Shown: positions 48,196-59,456 of the stretch, piece by piece
Position numbering within the stretch: the first letter of the stretch is position 1
Layout: the number at the start of each line of letters is the position of its first letter
Origin: Prochilodus magdalenae
Taxonomy: Eukaryota; Chordata; Actinopteri; Characiformes; Prochilodontidae
Reading direction: 5' to 3'
DNA: 64,000 nt
Assembly (NCBI GenBank): GCA_024036415.1
Contig: JAMWET010000034.1
Coordinates: 124,001 to 188,000 of the forward strand
Position numbers and translations under genes: made by a program
The notes under the pieces: model-generated
Database searches by the model: none
What the model saw: the letters and a program-made list of their open reading frames with translations, nothing else
Told to the model about the DNA's origin: nothing

Positions 48196-48390
48196 GTCAA
48201 GTCAGGGTTTATTCATGTAGAGGCTTTTACGACATGTTGTCACAAAGCAGCTGTACAGAGAATCTGAGTTCTGCTCAGAATGAACTAAAATGGTCACAAC
48301 TGAAACTTTTTCTTTAGATTCATCAGTGTTATGACTGTTTTGATAGGGATGTACAGAGAAGCAGCAGATGAGATGAATAAAAAACACTGA
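48196..48390 (+). repeat. dispersed fish repeat (CACAAAGCAGCTNTACAGA type), copy 1
   Basis: CAAAGCAGCTGTACAGAG, preceded by GTCAAGTCAGGGTTTATT, matches the arrangement at 58575-58660. This word order is widespread in teleost genomes. Class not certain. Confidence 0.55.
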
Positions 48391-48454
48391 TGATTTTACC
48401 TTACAGGAACTTTCTGTGCTGGTTTGGTAAAAACAGCTATACGTTTAGGCTTCA

Positions 48455-48640
48455 GCATTGTGGCATAGTGAATAACACTTCTGCCTCCCATGATGTAGGC
48501 ATGAGTTCAGTCCCCTACCTGGGCAAGCACCCTGTACTATAACGAGTCCAGAGAAGGTCTCCCAATACTATCTTCGCCTAACTAAGAAATGCTCATATTG
48601 TACGTCACTCTGGACAGGAGTGTCTGCCAAATACCTAACC
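48455..48640 (+). mobile_element. tRNA-derived SINE, copy 3 (degraded)
   Basis: Head AGCATTGTGGCATAGTGAAT, box B-like GAGTTCAGTCCCC (48502-48514), body CTGGGCAAGCACCCTGTACT, and tail GTCACTCTGGACAGGAGTGTC. Followed at 48650-48680 by TGTCCAAACTTTTGACTGG, a word seen at the ends of some Tc1 elements. Confidence 0.72.
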
Positions 48641-49740
48641 TCAAATTTAGGTGTGTCCAAACTTTTGACTGGCAGTGTATATGCATAATGTCTTAACATG
48701 TAAATCCAAATATATAATTATAAAATATATAATAATACATTTTGTGTGTGAATTTGAAAACCCTAAAGCATTTGTGTATGTTTGTAAAGAAGAGGGGTAT
48801 ACAGTCAGATGATATCAGATGTCTGGAGTGTGCTAGGGAACACAGTTGTGTTAAAAAGTAACACACTCCATGTTGTTCTTAACACATCTGCTTCGGGACT
48901 GTGTGGCGGAGAAGGACAGCCTGACCGGGGCTAATGCAGGGGAGCTGGCCGGCAGGATCTGCAGCGGTGGTCCCAGCATGAGCCGCCTCCGGTGGGAACT
49001 GAACCAGGGAGTTCGGGACGGCCTCGCTGCCTTTACCCCCAGCTCGCCTTTCACTCCTCCCTGAGAGCGCTCAATAATTCAGAACCGAAGCCCTCTCCAG
49101 AGATATTATAAAAGCAAAAGGGCTCGTTCCCAAATTACAAATGGGCTTAAAGATGATTGCATATGACATGTTCCACTGAGTTATAAGTATTTCTTTCCTA
49201 CTGCCGCATTCCCAGTGAAACTAATTCTTAAGGAGTGTGAAAATGCGCTTAAGTGCTGCTTACTATGTTACTTGTTTGCAGAAGTGGGTCAAAGGGCAAC
49301 ACTGGGAACCTAACAAAGCATGTGCTAAACACTGTACTTAGTAACCTTGTTTTGTGTAGGCGTGATAAGAGGTTCGTATGTGAATGTGAATGCAGAGCGA
49401 CCTAGACCTTCAAGGATACTAAACATGTCCAACATATAAAATTACAGGTGAGGATGAAGTCATGAGGTCCTGACAGCTTTCATTCCGTCCTAACGGCAAA
49501 ATTGCATCAAGATGGAAATGTAGAACTCCTGGTGAAAAGACTTGCCTCGGAAATGTGGATGTAAGAAAGAGGATAGGTCTCATAGCTCCAAAACAGGAAT
49601 CATTGGAGTATGTCCTGTTACTCGTAAAGTTTCTATACACTCTTAACAGTAAAGGATCATCAGTGATTCTTGGCTTGGAGATAGAATTCTAGGACCATTA
49701 TACTGTAGCATCCCAGTACTGGCACATTTGGAAGTCTCCT
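48641..49740. other. intergenic; CpG-rich orphan frame at 48870-49064
   Basis: Bases 48890-49060 are strikingly CpG-rich in AT-rich surroundings. They are open on the plus strand for 64 codons ending TGA at 49062-49064. The peptide was not recognised and no matching splice acceptor was seen. It could be an exon of an unrecognised gene or non-coding RNA, or a CpG-rich regulatory block. Confidence 0.3.
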
Positions 49741-50200
49741 GCCTGCAACCTGGCCATTTTAGGCAGTGCTGGTGGCAGTTCCCGCAGCTGCTGTGTTCAA
49801 TAAAAGAGCATTCATTTGAAGTGCTATGTTTTCCGCATCATCTTCTCTACAAATGCAACACTGGTGTCAGAAGGAGGATAGCAATGTGCTATACCGTGTT
49901 GGGTTGTGGGAACTACAGAGGGTTAATTATCTGTCACCTAGCCTTATGCAATAGAAACTGACCTGGCACCTTCAATGCCAGCACTCGTGGTGGTTCTGCA
50001 CATTGCTATGTTCAGTGACAGAGCATTCACTTGAAGTGCTATGTTTTCTGTATGTTTATCTAAACCAGTGCCACACTGATGTCAGAAGTGGGATAGCACC
50101 CCCATCACCAATCTGGAGAGGAATGACATTACCTCAAAAGCTGACACAGTGGAGAGGACTGGCCAAGGATTATGAGAAAGGATTTCCGGAGTGAAGATTA
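49741..50200 (+). mobile_element. LTR-retrotransposon end with primer-binding-like site, tandemly duplicated
   Basis: AATAAA at 49799-49804 is followed by GAGCATTCATTTGAAGTGCT and then TGGTGTCAGAAGGAGGAT at 49862-49879. Primer-binding sites of many vertebrate Ty3/gypsy elements read TGGTGTCAGAAGTGGGAT. The same order recurs 215 bp downstream (GAGCATTCACTTGAAGTGCT at 50021, TGATGTCAGAAGTGGGAT at 50077). No gag or pol frame was seen, so this is a fragment. Confidence 0.5.
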
Positions 50201-52777
50201 ATAGTAACAAGGTTCATCATTTTGAACCAGGCTGGAGGATGGTGAAAGAAGCAGACTGCTGCAAAGACCTGGTGTGACACTTCAAGCAGGCACCGGTGGC
50301 ATGGTTGGCTGAGACTGAGAATCGGGGCTCCTGTGTACACATTTAGCACCCTCGCTCTGTACAGTGTAGTGGGCAGTGGAAGAAGTGGTAAGCAGCCAGG
50401 GGAGCCCCAATGCAGTTGCCATTGTCACCAGTAGCATGTGGATAGATGCTGCAAGCTGCAAGTTATCCAATTCACTACAAAGGGAAACACAGTTTTAAGG
50501 GAGGACTAGAATCATGCATGGCCTAGTTTTTTTTTATGTCCACGCCAAAATACAGTCCTTTTGGTTCTTTAAATTTAAACCTCACAGATATTTAGATCTT
50601 ACCTCTGGTCCTGTAGTTTGTTTTCATTGGTAGTATATTGGACTGTTTGTGTACCTGCTGGTGTCAACCGTCTAGCATCATAGTCCAGATTTTCCAGACT
50701 TTTGTTCCAAAGCTTCACTTCTGGCAGTGTTATGTTAAACAGAGTAGTTCAGGGTTCTGGGTTCTGTGCTGTGCATTGTGTTGTTATATACTAACTGCCC
50801 ATGAATCTGCATGCTAAGGACAGTCTGAAAGTGGTAGCCTAAAAGGAGTGTCCATCAAGGCGTCACAAGCAATTGAGAAGAGATGAATCCTCACTTTTTA
50901 CAAGCACATCTGAAGCCCATTCCTGTGGCACCGTTCTGTGATGGGAGTTACACATGGCTTTAAATGACCCAAACCCAAAAAGCTCAAGCTCACTTCAGGC
51001 TAACTTAGTATCCTGTCTGTTCTCCCCATTAGCTTAGCCCTCCCCATCACCCATCAGTCTTCACGCATGTTCTGGCTAAAGCATGTGGAGCCAGGGTAGC
51101 GTGTTCAGTCTCAACAAAAAGGAGACTGTGTGGGCCTAGAAATTAGGCCCAAAGGAAATGGCTTCATTCAACACCTGGGCACTGCAGGAATGCCTCTCCA
51201 CACCAGTGCAGCGTGATCAAAGCTCGGCCCTCGACGGAGACCTAATAAAAATAAATAAATACTAGCTCGCACCAAGCGTGTCAAAGGAGAAGAGGCCAGT
51301 TAGTTGTTGTGAGGAGACAGCGTGGGGGTTTATGCGTGGTGTAGAGGCTCTAAAGTCCCATTTCCCTGAGAGCTGCTGGGGTGACCCTGAAGGACTGGAA
51401 GGATTGTGTGGCCTTGTTTGGTAGGAGCTATAAGGCACAGACGTAGCAAAGCTAGCTAGTATGATATCAGAGGGCACCAGTGCTCCAAACTGGACTGCAG
51501 ACTGCTGTTATTGGCTGTGTCTGCAGTATTCAGGCAGTGAAAAACAATGCTAGGCCAAAGTCCTTTCACTCATACAGGCCTTGTATTCGGTTCACTCAGT
51601 GGCTTTGGGCAGCTGTTTAGCAGTTATACAAGAGCAGTTCTGTTTTAAATGGCCTGCGACTTATAATCTTATTCCAAAAGTCTATTGTACCAGACGAAAA
51701 GGAGACAGTAATGACTGAATAAATGGAAATTCACTCAAGAAATGTTTCAGCTACTTCAGGAGTAAATATCTCCTACCTAGGCATTTACCGCTTTAGCTCC
51801 TATTGTTGAACTGTAGTCCTTCTCACCCTACGTTCACATTAGCAGACAACAGAGGGGCAAGCAACCAGCCATTTTATATGGGAGTCCACTATTTGTAGCC
51901 ATGATTTAGCGTCAAGCGGGACGCAGAGATTTTCCCAATTTTCTGCATATGAATTATGATGTGGTGAAGTGGCATTGTAATTTTGTTTACTGTTCTCAGC
52001 GATGTGGTGGTGAACATGGGAGAGGAGCTCATAACTGCTGTTTCTCCTCTTCTTCGTTTACATGGTGTGTCTTTGTACATGTACATTTGAAGAAAGCAGA
52101 ATACTGTTGGTGTCTCTGGTGATTAAGTCACTTGAAAGCTAGCTATGTTAGCCGGCATGCTAACCTGTCAATAATGGTAGCCTTGTATTTAAGTTGTTAG
52201 GTTTCCATACAACTTCAGACCAGGTCCTGAAGTCCTAACCAATTGGAGAGCTTGCTTGGCTGTATCTTCCTTAATAGCTTGATTGCATGATTTTCAAATT
52301 AGTCCTTTTGCCTCCAATCAAAACTGAAAAAGAGCATTACTAAGGTACATTAAGGTTTAAATACAACAAGCAGAATGATTCTTTTAAAAACTGAACTATA
52401 AATTCCAGACGTGTATTTGCCTGTGTATTTTCATGGGATTCTTGTTGTACAGTAAGTGTCAAACTGACAACAATTCAACAATTCACAGTTTTTTGTCTTC
52501 TCAGAGAAAGCGAAACAAGTTGCGCTGTCTTGGATTCCTGACCATGGATGGCTGTGGCATCATCAGAATGAGCTTGAAAACACCTGTTAAGAGGACGTTC
52601 AGGACGATTGCAACATCCTGACCAATCACAGACACTCCTCACAATATGTGGTGATAGAATTGATGTACGTTTTGTCCATATCATGTGACCTTAATGCCAA
52701 CGACTGAGACTGTATAAAGGCAGCAGAGGGCAGAGTTACACTGTGGACATAACATGTAGCATGTGTTTCCTCCACTG
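50201..52777. other. intergenic, no gene seen
   Basis: Nothing recognised beyond short open frames. Confidence 0.3.
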
Positions 52778-52989
52778 ACATTTACAGCATTTAGCTGACG
52801 CTCTTATCCAGAGCGACTTACAAGGTTATTCATATTACAGGGAGGCCAGTGTAGTGTTAAGAGTCTTGCCCAGGGACTCTCATTGGGGTAGCACAGCACA
52901 GTCACCCAGACTGGGATTCGAACCCCAGTCTCCCACAGGGGGTGGGTACTCCGTGGTGGGTAGTGGTGTTATCCGCTTAGCTACACCAA
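52778..52989 (-). mobile_element. tRNA-derived SINE, copy 4 (best preserved)
   Basis: On the minus strand it starts TGGTGTAGCTAAGCGGATAA (box A), then CTGGGGTTCGAATCCCAG (box B, 52912-52929), GGGCAAGACTCTTAACACTA, TTGTAAGTCGCTCTGGATAA and GAGCGTCAGCTAAATGC. The order tRNA head, body and V-type tail is intact, and the copy is full length at about 210 bp. Confidence 0.92.
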
Positions 52990-55900
52990 GGCTACAGACT
53001 TATTGCTATTGGCTACTGACCAATCCTATCTACAAATAAACTACGTATTCAATCAGTCTACTAGTCACTGTTTACTGCAAGGCTTCCAAGGAAAACCCTG
53101 GCAGCCAGAAACTGCGTTCTCACTGATAGGGCTGAAATAAAAGCTGCTTCTAAGCTCTGCTGAACATCATCAATCATGTGCTGGCATCCTTAAACCATAC
53201 ATCACATGGTGCAATAGTATTACGCATCACATGGTGCTTTGGATGAGCACTGAAAACATCTACAGAGCACCTAAAGGCTAAGACTGACACATGCTGATGT
53301 TCAGTGTGAAGCAGATCAGTATGAAAAAAAGACTTCCTCACTGAGGCCTCAAAGCATCGGGGAAAAACGCATGAAAAACAGTGTTAGATGATGTAATCAC
53401 ATTAATTACTGTCATAAAACACACTAGGAAAAAGGCAACTGATGAAAAACGTTTCTCTTTGCCAGCCCCGCTTTACAAAGCGTACAGCAGCACCGTCAGT
53501 TTAAAAGAGCTGGCTGAATTTAAGAAACGATGCTGTCACATTTTGAGTTTCAGAAAGATGATCAAGGATAGCCCAGGCTAAGTAGGCATGTGTACACTTG
53601 CCAAATTCAAATCAAAGAACAAATTAATTAAGGGTTTGTTTGTCTCGCATGAGCCTTAAACGAAATAATTCCCTCAAAACAACATTTCTCTTTTCCTCCA
53701 AACCAGAGGGAAGGTGACAGGCAGACAATAAAATAATAAGGAACGATTGCGGTAAGGGTGCTGGCATACTGCATGCCATTTTCCCTGGAATGTGGCCATG
53801 AATTTAAATTTGCAACTAATCATTTTTGGGGCGAATATAGTGTGAGATTGTGCTCCAGCCTGTTATAATGCCTTAAGCCAAAAAAGTGGCTGGTTTTCTT
53901 CCCAGCAAGCCACCACCATGTCAAAAATAAGGAGAAAATTCCAACAACAAACGTGCCGGTATAAATATTAATCCCCTCTTAAATATTAATTTTGTGGTGA
54001 CATTTGCATCCGTCTTTGATCATATTTATATGAATCTTTTTTTTTTCTTTCTTTTTTTTTTGGCTCCTAAGCTCATTGCCTCATGTCACTAAAGCCAATG
54101 AAAGATTAATGGCGGGATTCTTGCAGGAGCCTCCAGCTCAGCCTGGCTGTGCCGCTGGATGACAGGGGCAGAAGCGCAACTTCTCTGGTTTACCAACGCT
54201 GCTGACATGTGGTCGAGTCAGCCCATCCAGCCTGTCTGTCTCTCTTTCTATTCCTCTCTCCATTCTCTTAAGCCCTGCTATGTGTGGGGAAAGCTGACAC
54301 AGTGGTGTGTTTTCTCAGTCTCGGGTCAAACTGGCGGCCTCGCGCGAAGCCGTCTGGGCCGTGTTTGCTTACGCCGCCAGGATTAACTCGTCCGTCATCT
54401 TTGAGTCCAGCGGTGTGAACAAGAGCGAGAACACAACTCCATATTCACTGCCTCACCATTCAGACCCCTTTTACTAAGACCTGCCAAAGCCTGCAATAAC
54501 ATTCTTCCAACGAGGTGACCACAAGAATTAGCGAAGCGGCCCTCTGCCGGATTTTTTTCCTTTCTCGGGCAGATCGGTTCGCAGCAGGCCGGATGAAGAA
54601 ATACTCTTTCTTTTTACAATAGCAGAAACACACACCACTTTCTGACTGTTTCCTGCACTCTTGGTCTAATCCTAATCCCAAAAGCTGACACACGTTTCAG
54701 GAAGCCAGGACAGTATTAGCTACACTGGATGAAAAGATACCATTACAACTAAAGGAACTGTGGTTAGCATAACTAGGCTACCAGCTCCATTCGTTCATCC
54801 TCTGCTGTGGTAGTGTGCTCAGTGAGTGTTCTCAGACTCCTATAGCCTTTAAAACTGAATTTCACACCATGAGTTTCACTGTGAAAATGTTAGATTGTAA
54901 ATTTGCAGCACAAAAATTCTACTCCTAAAATGGAGGAGATTGCTGCAAAAAGAAAATGGTGCATGCTGGGAGATACAGATCAAGCCTTTTTTAAGAAACA
55001 TTACATTTTAGCACTGAAGTTAGTTGTATGTATGTAATACATAGCATATAGGGAAAGAGACAGGTGGTTTGCTAGGCCTGTCTCTGAACATTGTAGTGAA
55101 GTGGGTGGAGCTTCTCAACATTTCTCAGTTACCAACATGTTCCAGCATGTTCCATGTGTTTCTGCTAATCACTTCACCCTGTAACGCCATACCTGAAACA
55201 TGTAATGTCATAATTATAAGATTGTTTGTGCATGTAGGTGCTGTAATGCGATGTTCATGGTGCTGCTGTTAAACGTAGCATGAACTATCAGTGTTTACAC
55301 ACTTATAGGTAGCTTGTAGATAGCTACATTTATGGGCTGGTATAACTGCATGTTGTATTTTTCTATAATGCAGCAAAACCGTATGTGCACATTAGAACCT
55401 GTATAGCCTGTACAATAAAGATATAGGCGTAGGAGAGGAAAACTGTACAGATACAACAACCGTATTTCACCATTTCCTATTTAGTGTGCTCTAAATTAGT
55501 GGTGTAACTAGAATCTTATACAAAAAGGCCTCAACCACATACCTTTCATTTTGTAGATGGCATGGCCATGTAAGCATCTCGCCTTAAAGTGGTGCACGCA
55601 TGAAGTCAGGCGTCACTGAGGGTCATACTGTAGTGCAATGCCAAGCAGCCGTGCTCCATACACAGAAGCATACCTGGGCTTTAATGCTGCAAATGAGTTC
55701 TCATTGTTGCTGCTGTTGTGCTATACTGGGGAGAGGGTTTACTATCTTCCATTAAGTGGCTGGCCTGTTTTCCATGTCACGTTCTGCTCTGACACTGGAA
55801 TATTTTGTCAGAGAATGTTAATGTTGCTTGTTAATGTTAATACTGCATTACCATAATGTAAAGGTCATCTATTCATCAGGACAAGGGAAGCAGACAAAAG

Positions 55901-56599
55901 TGCATTTAGAGACGACTACTGCAGGTTAAATTAGTACATTAGTACATAGTTTTCTACATAAAGTAAATTATTTCCTGCTCAGTGAATGATGTGAAAACAT
56001 GGTGGCTGCTAACATTAGGAAAATTAAATAATCCACAATAGCAAGACCCTACAGTCAGAGAGATGATGTTGGACTGTAACTATATTGGAGTAGTAGAAAA
56101 GTATGTTCAGTATCAACTGTTTTTGTTACAGTGGATTTACAGTGGAATAAAATGATTTCAGAGGTTTGTAGGAGAACATGAGTGGAGAATGACTATCACC
56201 AGCCTTGCTCACTACTGCCATTTTTCAAGCAAGGTAGTGCTAAAAGCTAATGGTTGAGGTATACTATTAAGTCATCATGGCTGAAGCATATTTGAATAAG
56301 ATGTGCTAAAATGTTTGGGGAATTGGTCACCACAGTCAACTCGTGCAGGCTCTGGTGATTGCTATACCTGCAAAGGCAGTCTGCAGGGTGTCCTGAGGGA
56401 GTCTGGAAACACCTAATTAAAATACTGGAACCCCTTGAATGTCTCAAACTCAAACTTCTGGTGGGTCCCTGACAAACATATATACTGCCTGCTTGGTGTC
56501 AATTACAGGAAAACAGACACTCAAATACAGATTCAGAGAAAGGTCATTGCTTAGCTGCTTCACTAGAGATGTAGGACTGGTCTGAATCAGGGTGACGCT
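52990..56599. other. intergenic; 53640-54560 strongest candidate conserved non-coding block
   Basis: Bases 53840-54020 (TAAATATTAATCCCC, TTAATTTTGTGG, CTTTGATCATATTTATATG) are repeat-free with homeodomain- and TCF-like words. Bases 54120-54560 are GC-richer. A T-rich run lies at 54037-54061. No exon supported. Confidence 0.35.
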
Positions 56600-57122
56600 G
56601 TAGAAAACTAGTTCACCCACTTGGTCTCATAGCCTCCCCCAGAGCTATAACCTCTGAAGAATATGTCTCTGAAGCCTTGGCATATGTGTAAATCACAAGA
56701 CATGTCCAGTTTCCCAAGAAACTTGTAGAAACACTGAATTGGCACTGATTTTCCAAACCAAAGGCAGAAGAGGAGATGTGTAAGATCTCTGTTAATGTGT
56801 AGAAGATCTTCCAAACTGGAAATGAGCATCTCCAAATGAAGAACTGTGGAACCAAACCCTTTGCTGCCATTGCAGCTAGCATCAGTGCTACTACAGCCAG
56901 CATGGGACACTAGATTTCCAGGGAGTATTTTGCCCACTGGTTAGGCCAGTGTTTAGGCTTAGACTGGGTCTGAGGGACAAGTACATTAAAAAAATAAGAA
57001 GCTTCATCTCCACTTTTAGAACGGTAGCTAACTGTAGTCCAAGACAACAATCTCGCAGCATCAGATAAGCCAAGATCTGGCTCATTCCCCCTATTCATTT
57101 TAATTAGGGCTTTAACTGGCAA
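56600..57122 (-). other. two overlapping unrecognised minus-strand frames
   Basis: Frames of 70 codons (57122-56910) and 109 codons (56937-56608) overlap in different frames on the minus strand. They could be a single frameshifted sequence. The peptide is not recognised, there is no splice context, and it may be chance or an old repeat. Confidence 0.25.
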
Positions 57123-57949
57123 CCTGCGTCAGTCCCCGGTTAACTTCAATCACTTCTGAGACTGTTCAAAGACATGAAGCTCCGGCTCTAATAGTTAAAG
57201 GTGTTTGAATTACATTTCGTTTGCCACCCTTGAACCCTGAGTAAAGTAGCGCCTGCATTCATCTCTCGGCCGGGGAGGATTATGACACCCCGCTGCTGCG
57301 CTCCCTGCTGAACATAAATTGGATATTTAGCGTTTAGCGTCAAGGTCAAACAACCCTGTCTGCTGAAGCTCGCTGCCTCAGAAGTGGGCTACCTCGAAAG
57401 AGCTTCAAAATCGGGTGATTGATCTCAGACATTTTCTCTTCTTTCTAAGAACATTTAATCTGTGTTGTGTGCGGTTATTGCAACAACTTCCAAATGTAAT
57501 ACATGTTCCAAAGAAAATTTCCCTCAAATATGATCTATGGTGTAATAATGGACCGGTGATGGAGAGATAAAGCATAAATCATAAGGGCGACCGTGTTTGA
57601 AGCGCTGACAGAAATATAAGACAGAGCAAAGTCAAAGAACACGGGAAATGAAATAAATAACTGAGGCACAGGTCCCTCCAATTTTATTTTTCTGTCTGAT
57701 TTATTGGTTGATCTTTATTTCTAGATGTGCTGATTGAGCAAATTTAATCAAATTACAATGACAAAATGATGTATAGTATTATGATAAGAAACCCAACCAA
57801 AGTGCCATTTCTTTCTCATCGTCTACGTCTGAATCATCACCCAGTAACCGAAAAGACACCAAACATGATCCATGGTGCACAGGCTGCAAAGAGGTTGTGG
57901 GAGGAACTTCCTTCAGTCAAGCAATTTGATAGGGTTGAATAGCTAGATG
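57123..57949. other. intergenic; 57180-57640 candidate conserved non-coding block
   Basis: Repeat-free and of even composition, but no exon supported. Confidence 0.3.
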
Positions 57950-58210
57950 TATATATCGTCGCTGTCCAAAGAAAAACAAGTATCTCCAAAACAGCAACTT
58001 TACAGGAAACGCCAAAATCCAATTCAATCCTAATGTAAGTCAGTGGAACCGGACCTTTTCCAAGCCATCTTTGGACCATTTGCGTGGGTCCATTCGTCAT
58101 GAAATTCACACCGAGTGTAAACAGCAGCTTATGTGATCAAATGATACATAAAAGTAAAAATCGTCCAAAATGGAGATACATGTTTTCCATTGGACAGCGA
58201 CGATATGCTA
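57950..58210. repeat. dispersed repeat with TGGAGATACATGTTTT word
   Basis: GTCCATTCGTCATGAAATTC and ATGGAGATACATGTTTTCCA recur in diverged form at 47720-47830 and, inverted, at 11008-11060. Class unknown. Confidence 0.5.
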
Positions 58211-58228
58211 GAGTTACGAGTTATATGG

Positions 58229-59110
58229 TATAATACTCTGGTTTGGGGTGCCCATTTACATCCTATGATTTGGCTCTAGAATGAAACTAGCTGTTTTCCC
58301 TTTGTTGGTAAGCTCATGAGTAATTTGAGCTCTGCTCTGATTCGTTGGTTTAAAACAAGACATCATGCTGACCCCATGGAAGAAACATGCAGCAATAGAC
58401 ATGGACAGGGCAACAAACTACTATCTGCTTAGTAATGCTTGAGGCCTGCTAGTCGCTGATGTTACATACCCTAGGTACTAGCTTTCAATCTCAACAGCAA
58501 CCAGCACAGAGTGAATCAAAGTTTTTTGACTAACTATGAAATTTAGGATGACCTGTTTCTTCAAAAAAGTGATGAAAGTCAAGTCATGGTTAATTTATAT
58601 AGTGGCTTACAGCTGACATTACAACAGACATTACAAAGCAGCTTTACAGGGACTTCAGGTCCAAGCACCCAGTGAGTAAGCCAATGGCAACTGTGGCAAC
58701 CAAGACTCACAAGGGGAGCCCATCCTCCCTTAGTCAACACTAGATAGCAAGACAAGCACAAAACCAATATACAAAGGATAAAACTAAAAATATAGTTATG
58801 TGCAGTATTGAACTGAGAAGAACCAATGACTGTTAGAGTCCTACGAGAGTAGCACTGTAAGGATGTTTTCACAGTGAAGAACGCTTAACATTAATAACTG
58901 CTACTAAAAGCCGTCGGTGATGATCTATTAGTAGGGATAAGAGCGGTGCTCAGTAGGCATGGCTGCTACTTACAGGTTACTGTTGGATTTGCTATGCTAA
59001 TAAAGGTTAAACAGCTTCACTCTCTTCAGTCTCTAGTGTTAAACGCTGCACAAAGGTGCTCAATATTGTTCAAGGTCTGAGAAACTGTCTGGGGTGAAAT
59101 GTGCAGAGCA
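58229..59110. mobile_element. relative of the 8.4-9.2 kb MITE, interrupted
   Basis: Bases 58240-58370 align with 8480-8640 (CCTATGATTTGG, TAGAANGAAAC, GAGCTCATGA, TCTGATTGG or equivalents). Bases 58955-59110 align with 8725-8880 (GGCAGCTACTTACAGGTTACTG or equivalent, then GTGAAATGT). The middle is replaced by unrelated sequence that includes the repeat at 58560-58865. Terminal repeats are not preserved. Confidence 0.6.
58560..58865 (+). repeat. dispersed fish repeat (CAAAGCAGCTTTACAG type), copy 2
   Basis: GTCAAGTCATGGTTAATTTA, then TTACAAAGCAGCTTTACAGG and the downstream GGCAACTGTGG passage. It is inserted inside the element at 58229-59110. Confidence 0.65.
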
Positions 59111-59383
59111 AAGCAACACCTAAGACTGCATCAAAGGATCCTGTTAAAGATGAGGCAGGTTTTTTTTTTGCAAGCTTGTTTTGTGAATTTTCTTTTCCAC
59201 CGTAAATGATGATACAATTACATTTAAGGTGAAACTTAACGTTCGATTAAGAAGCTGGCAATAAGAAACCGATTTCAGATTTAAGGACAAACATCAGCGA
59301 TTAATGTTGCATGTTCCATTTGCACACAGCTTTATCTTCTCAACAGTACCGCTAGCTATCAGGCTTCCTCCGATATTCACAGG
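59111..59383. other. intergenic, nothing recognised
   Basis: AT-rich DNA with no exon. Confidence 0.3.
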
Positions 59384-59456
59384 CAAACAAACAAACAAAC
59401 AAACAAACAAACAAACAAATAAATAAATAAATAAATGATCAAATAAATAAATAAAT
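59384..59456. repeat. (AAAC)n(AAAT)n microsatellite
   Basis: About nine AAAC units followed by AAAT units with one interruption. Confidence 0.95.
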
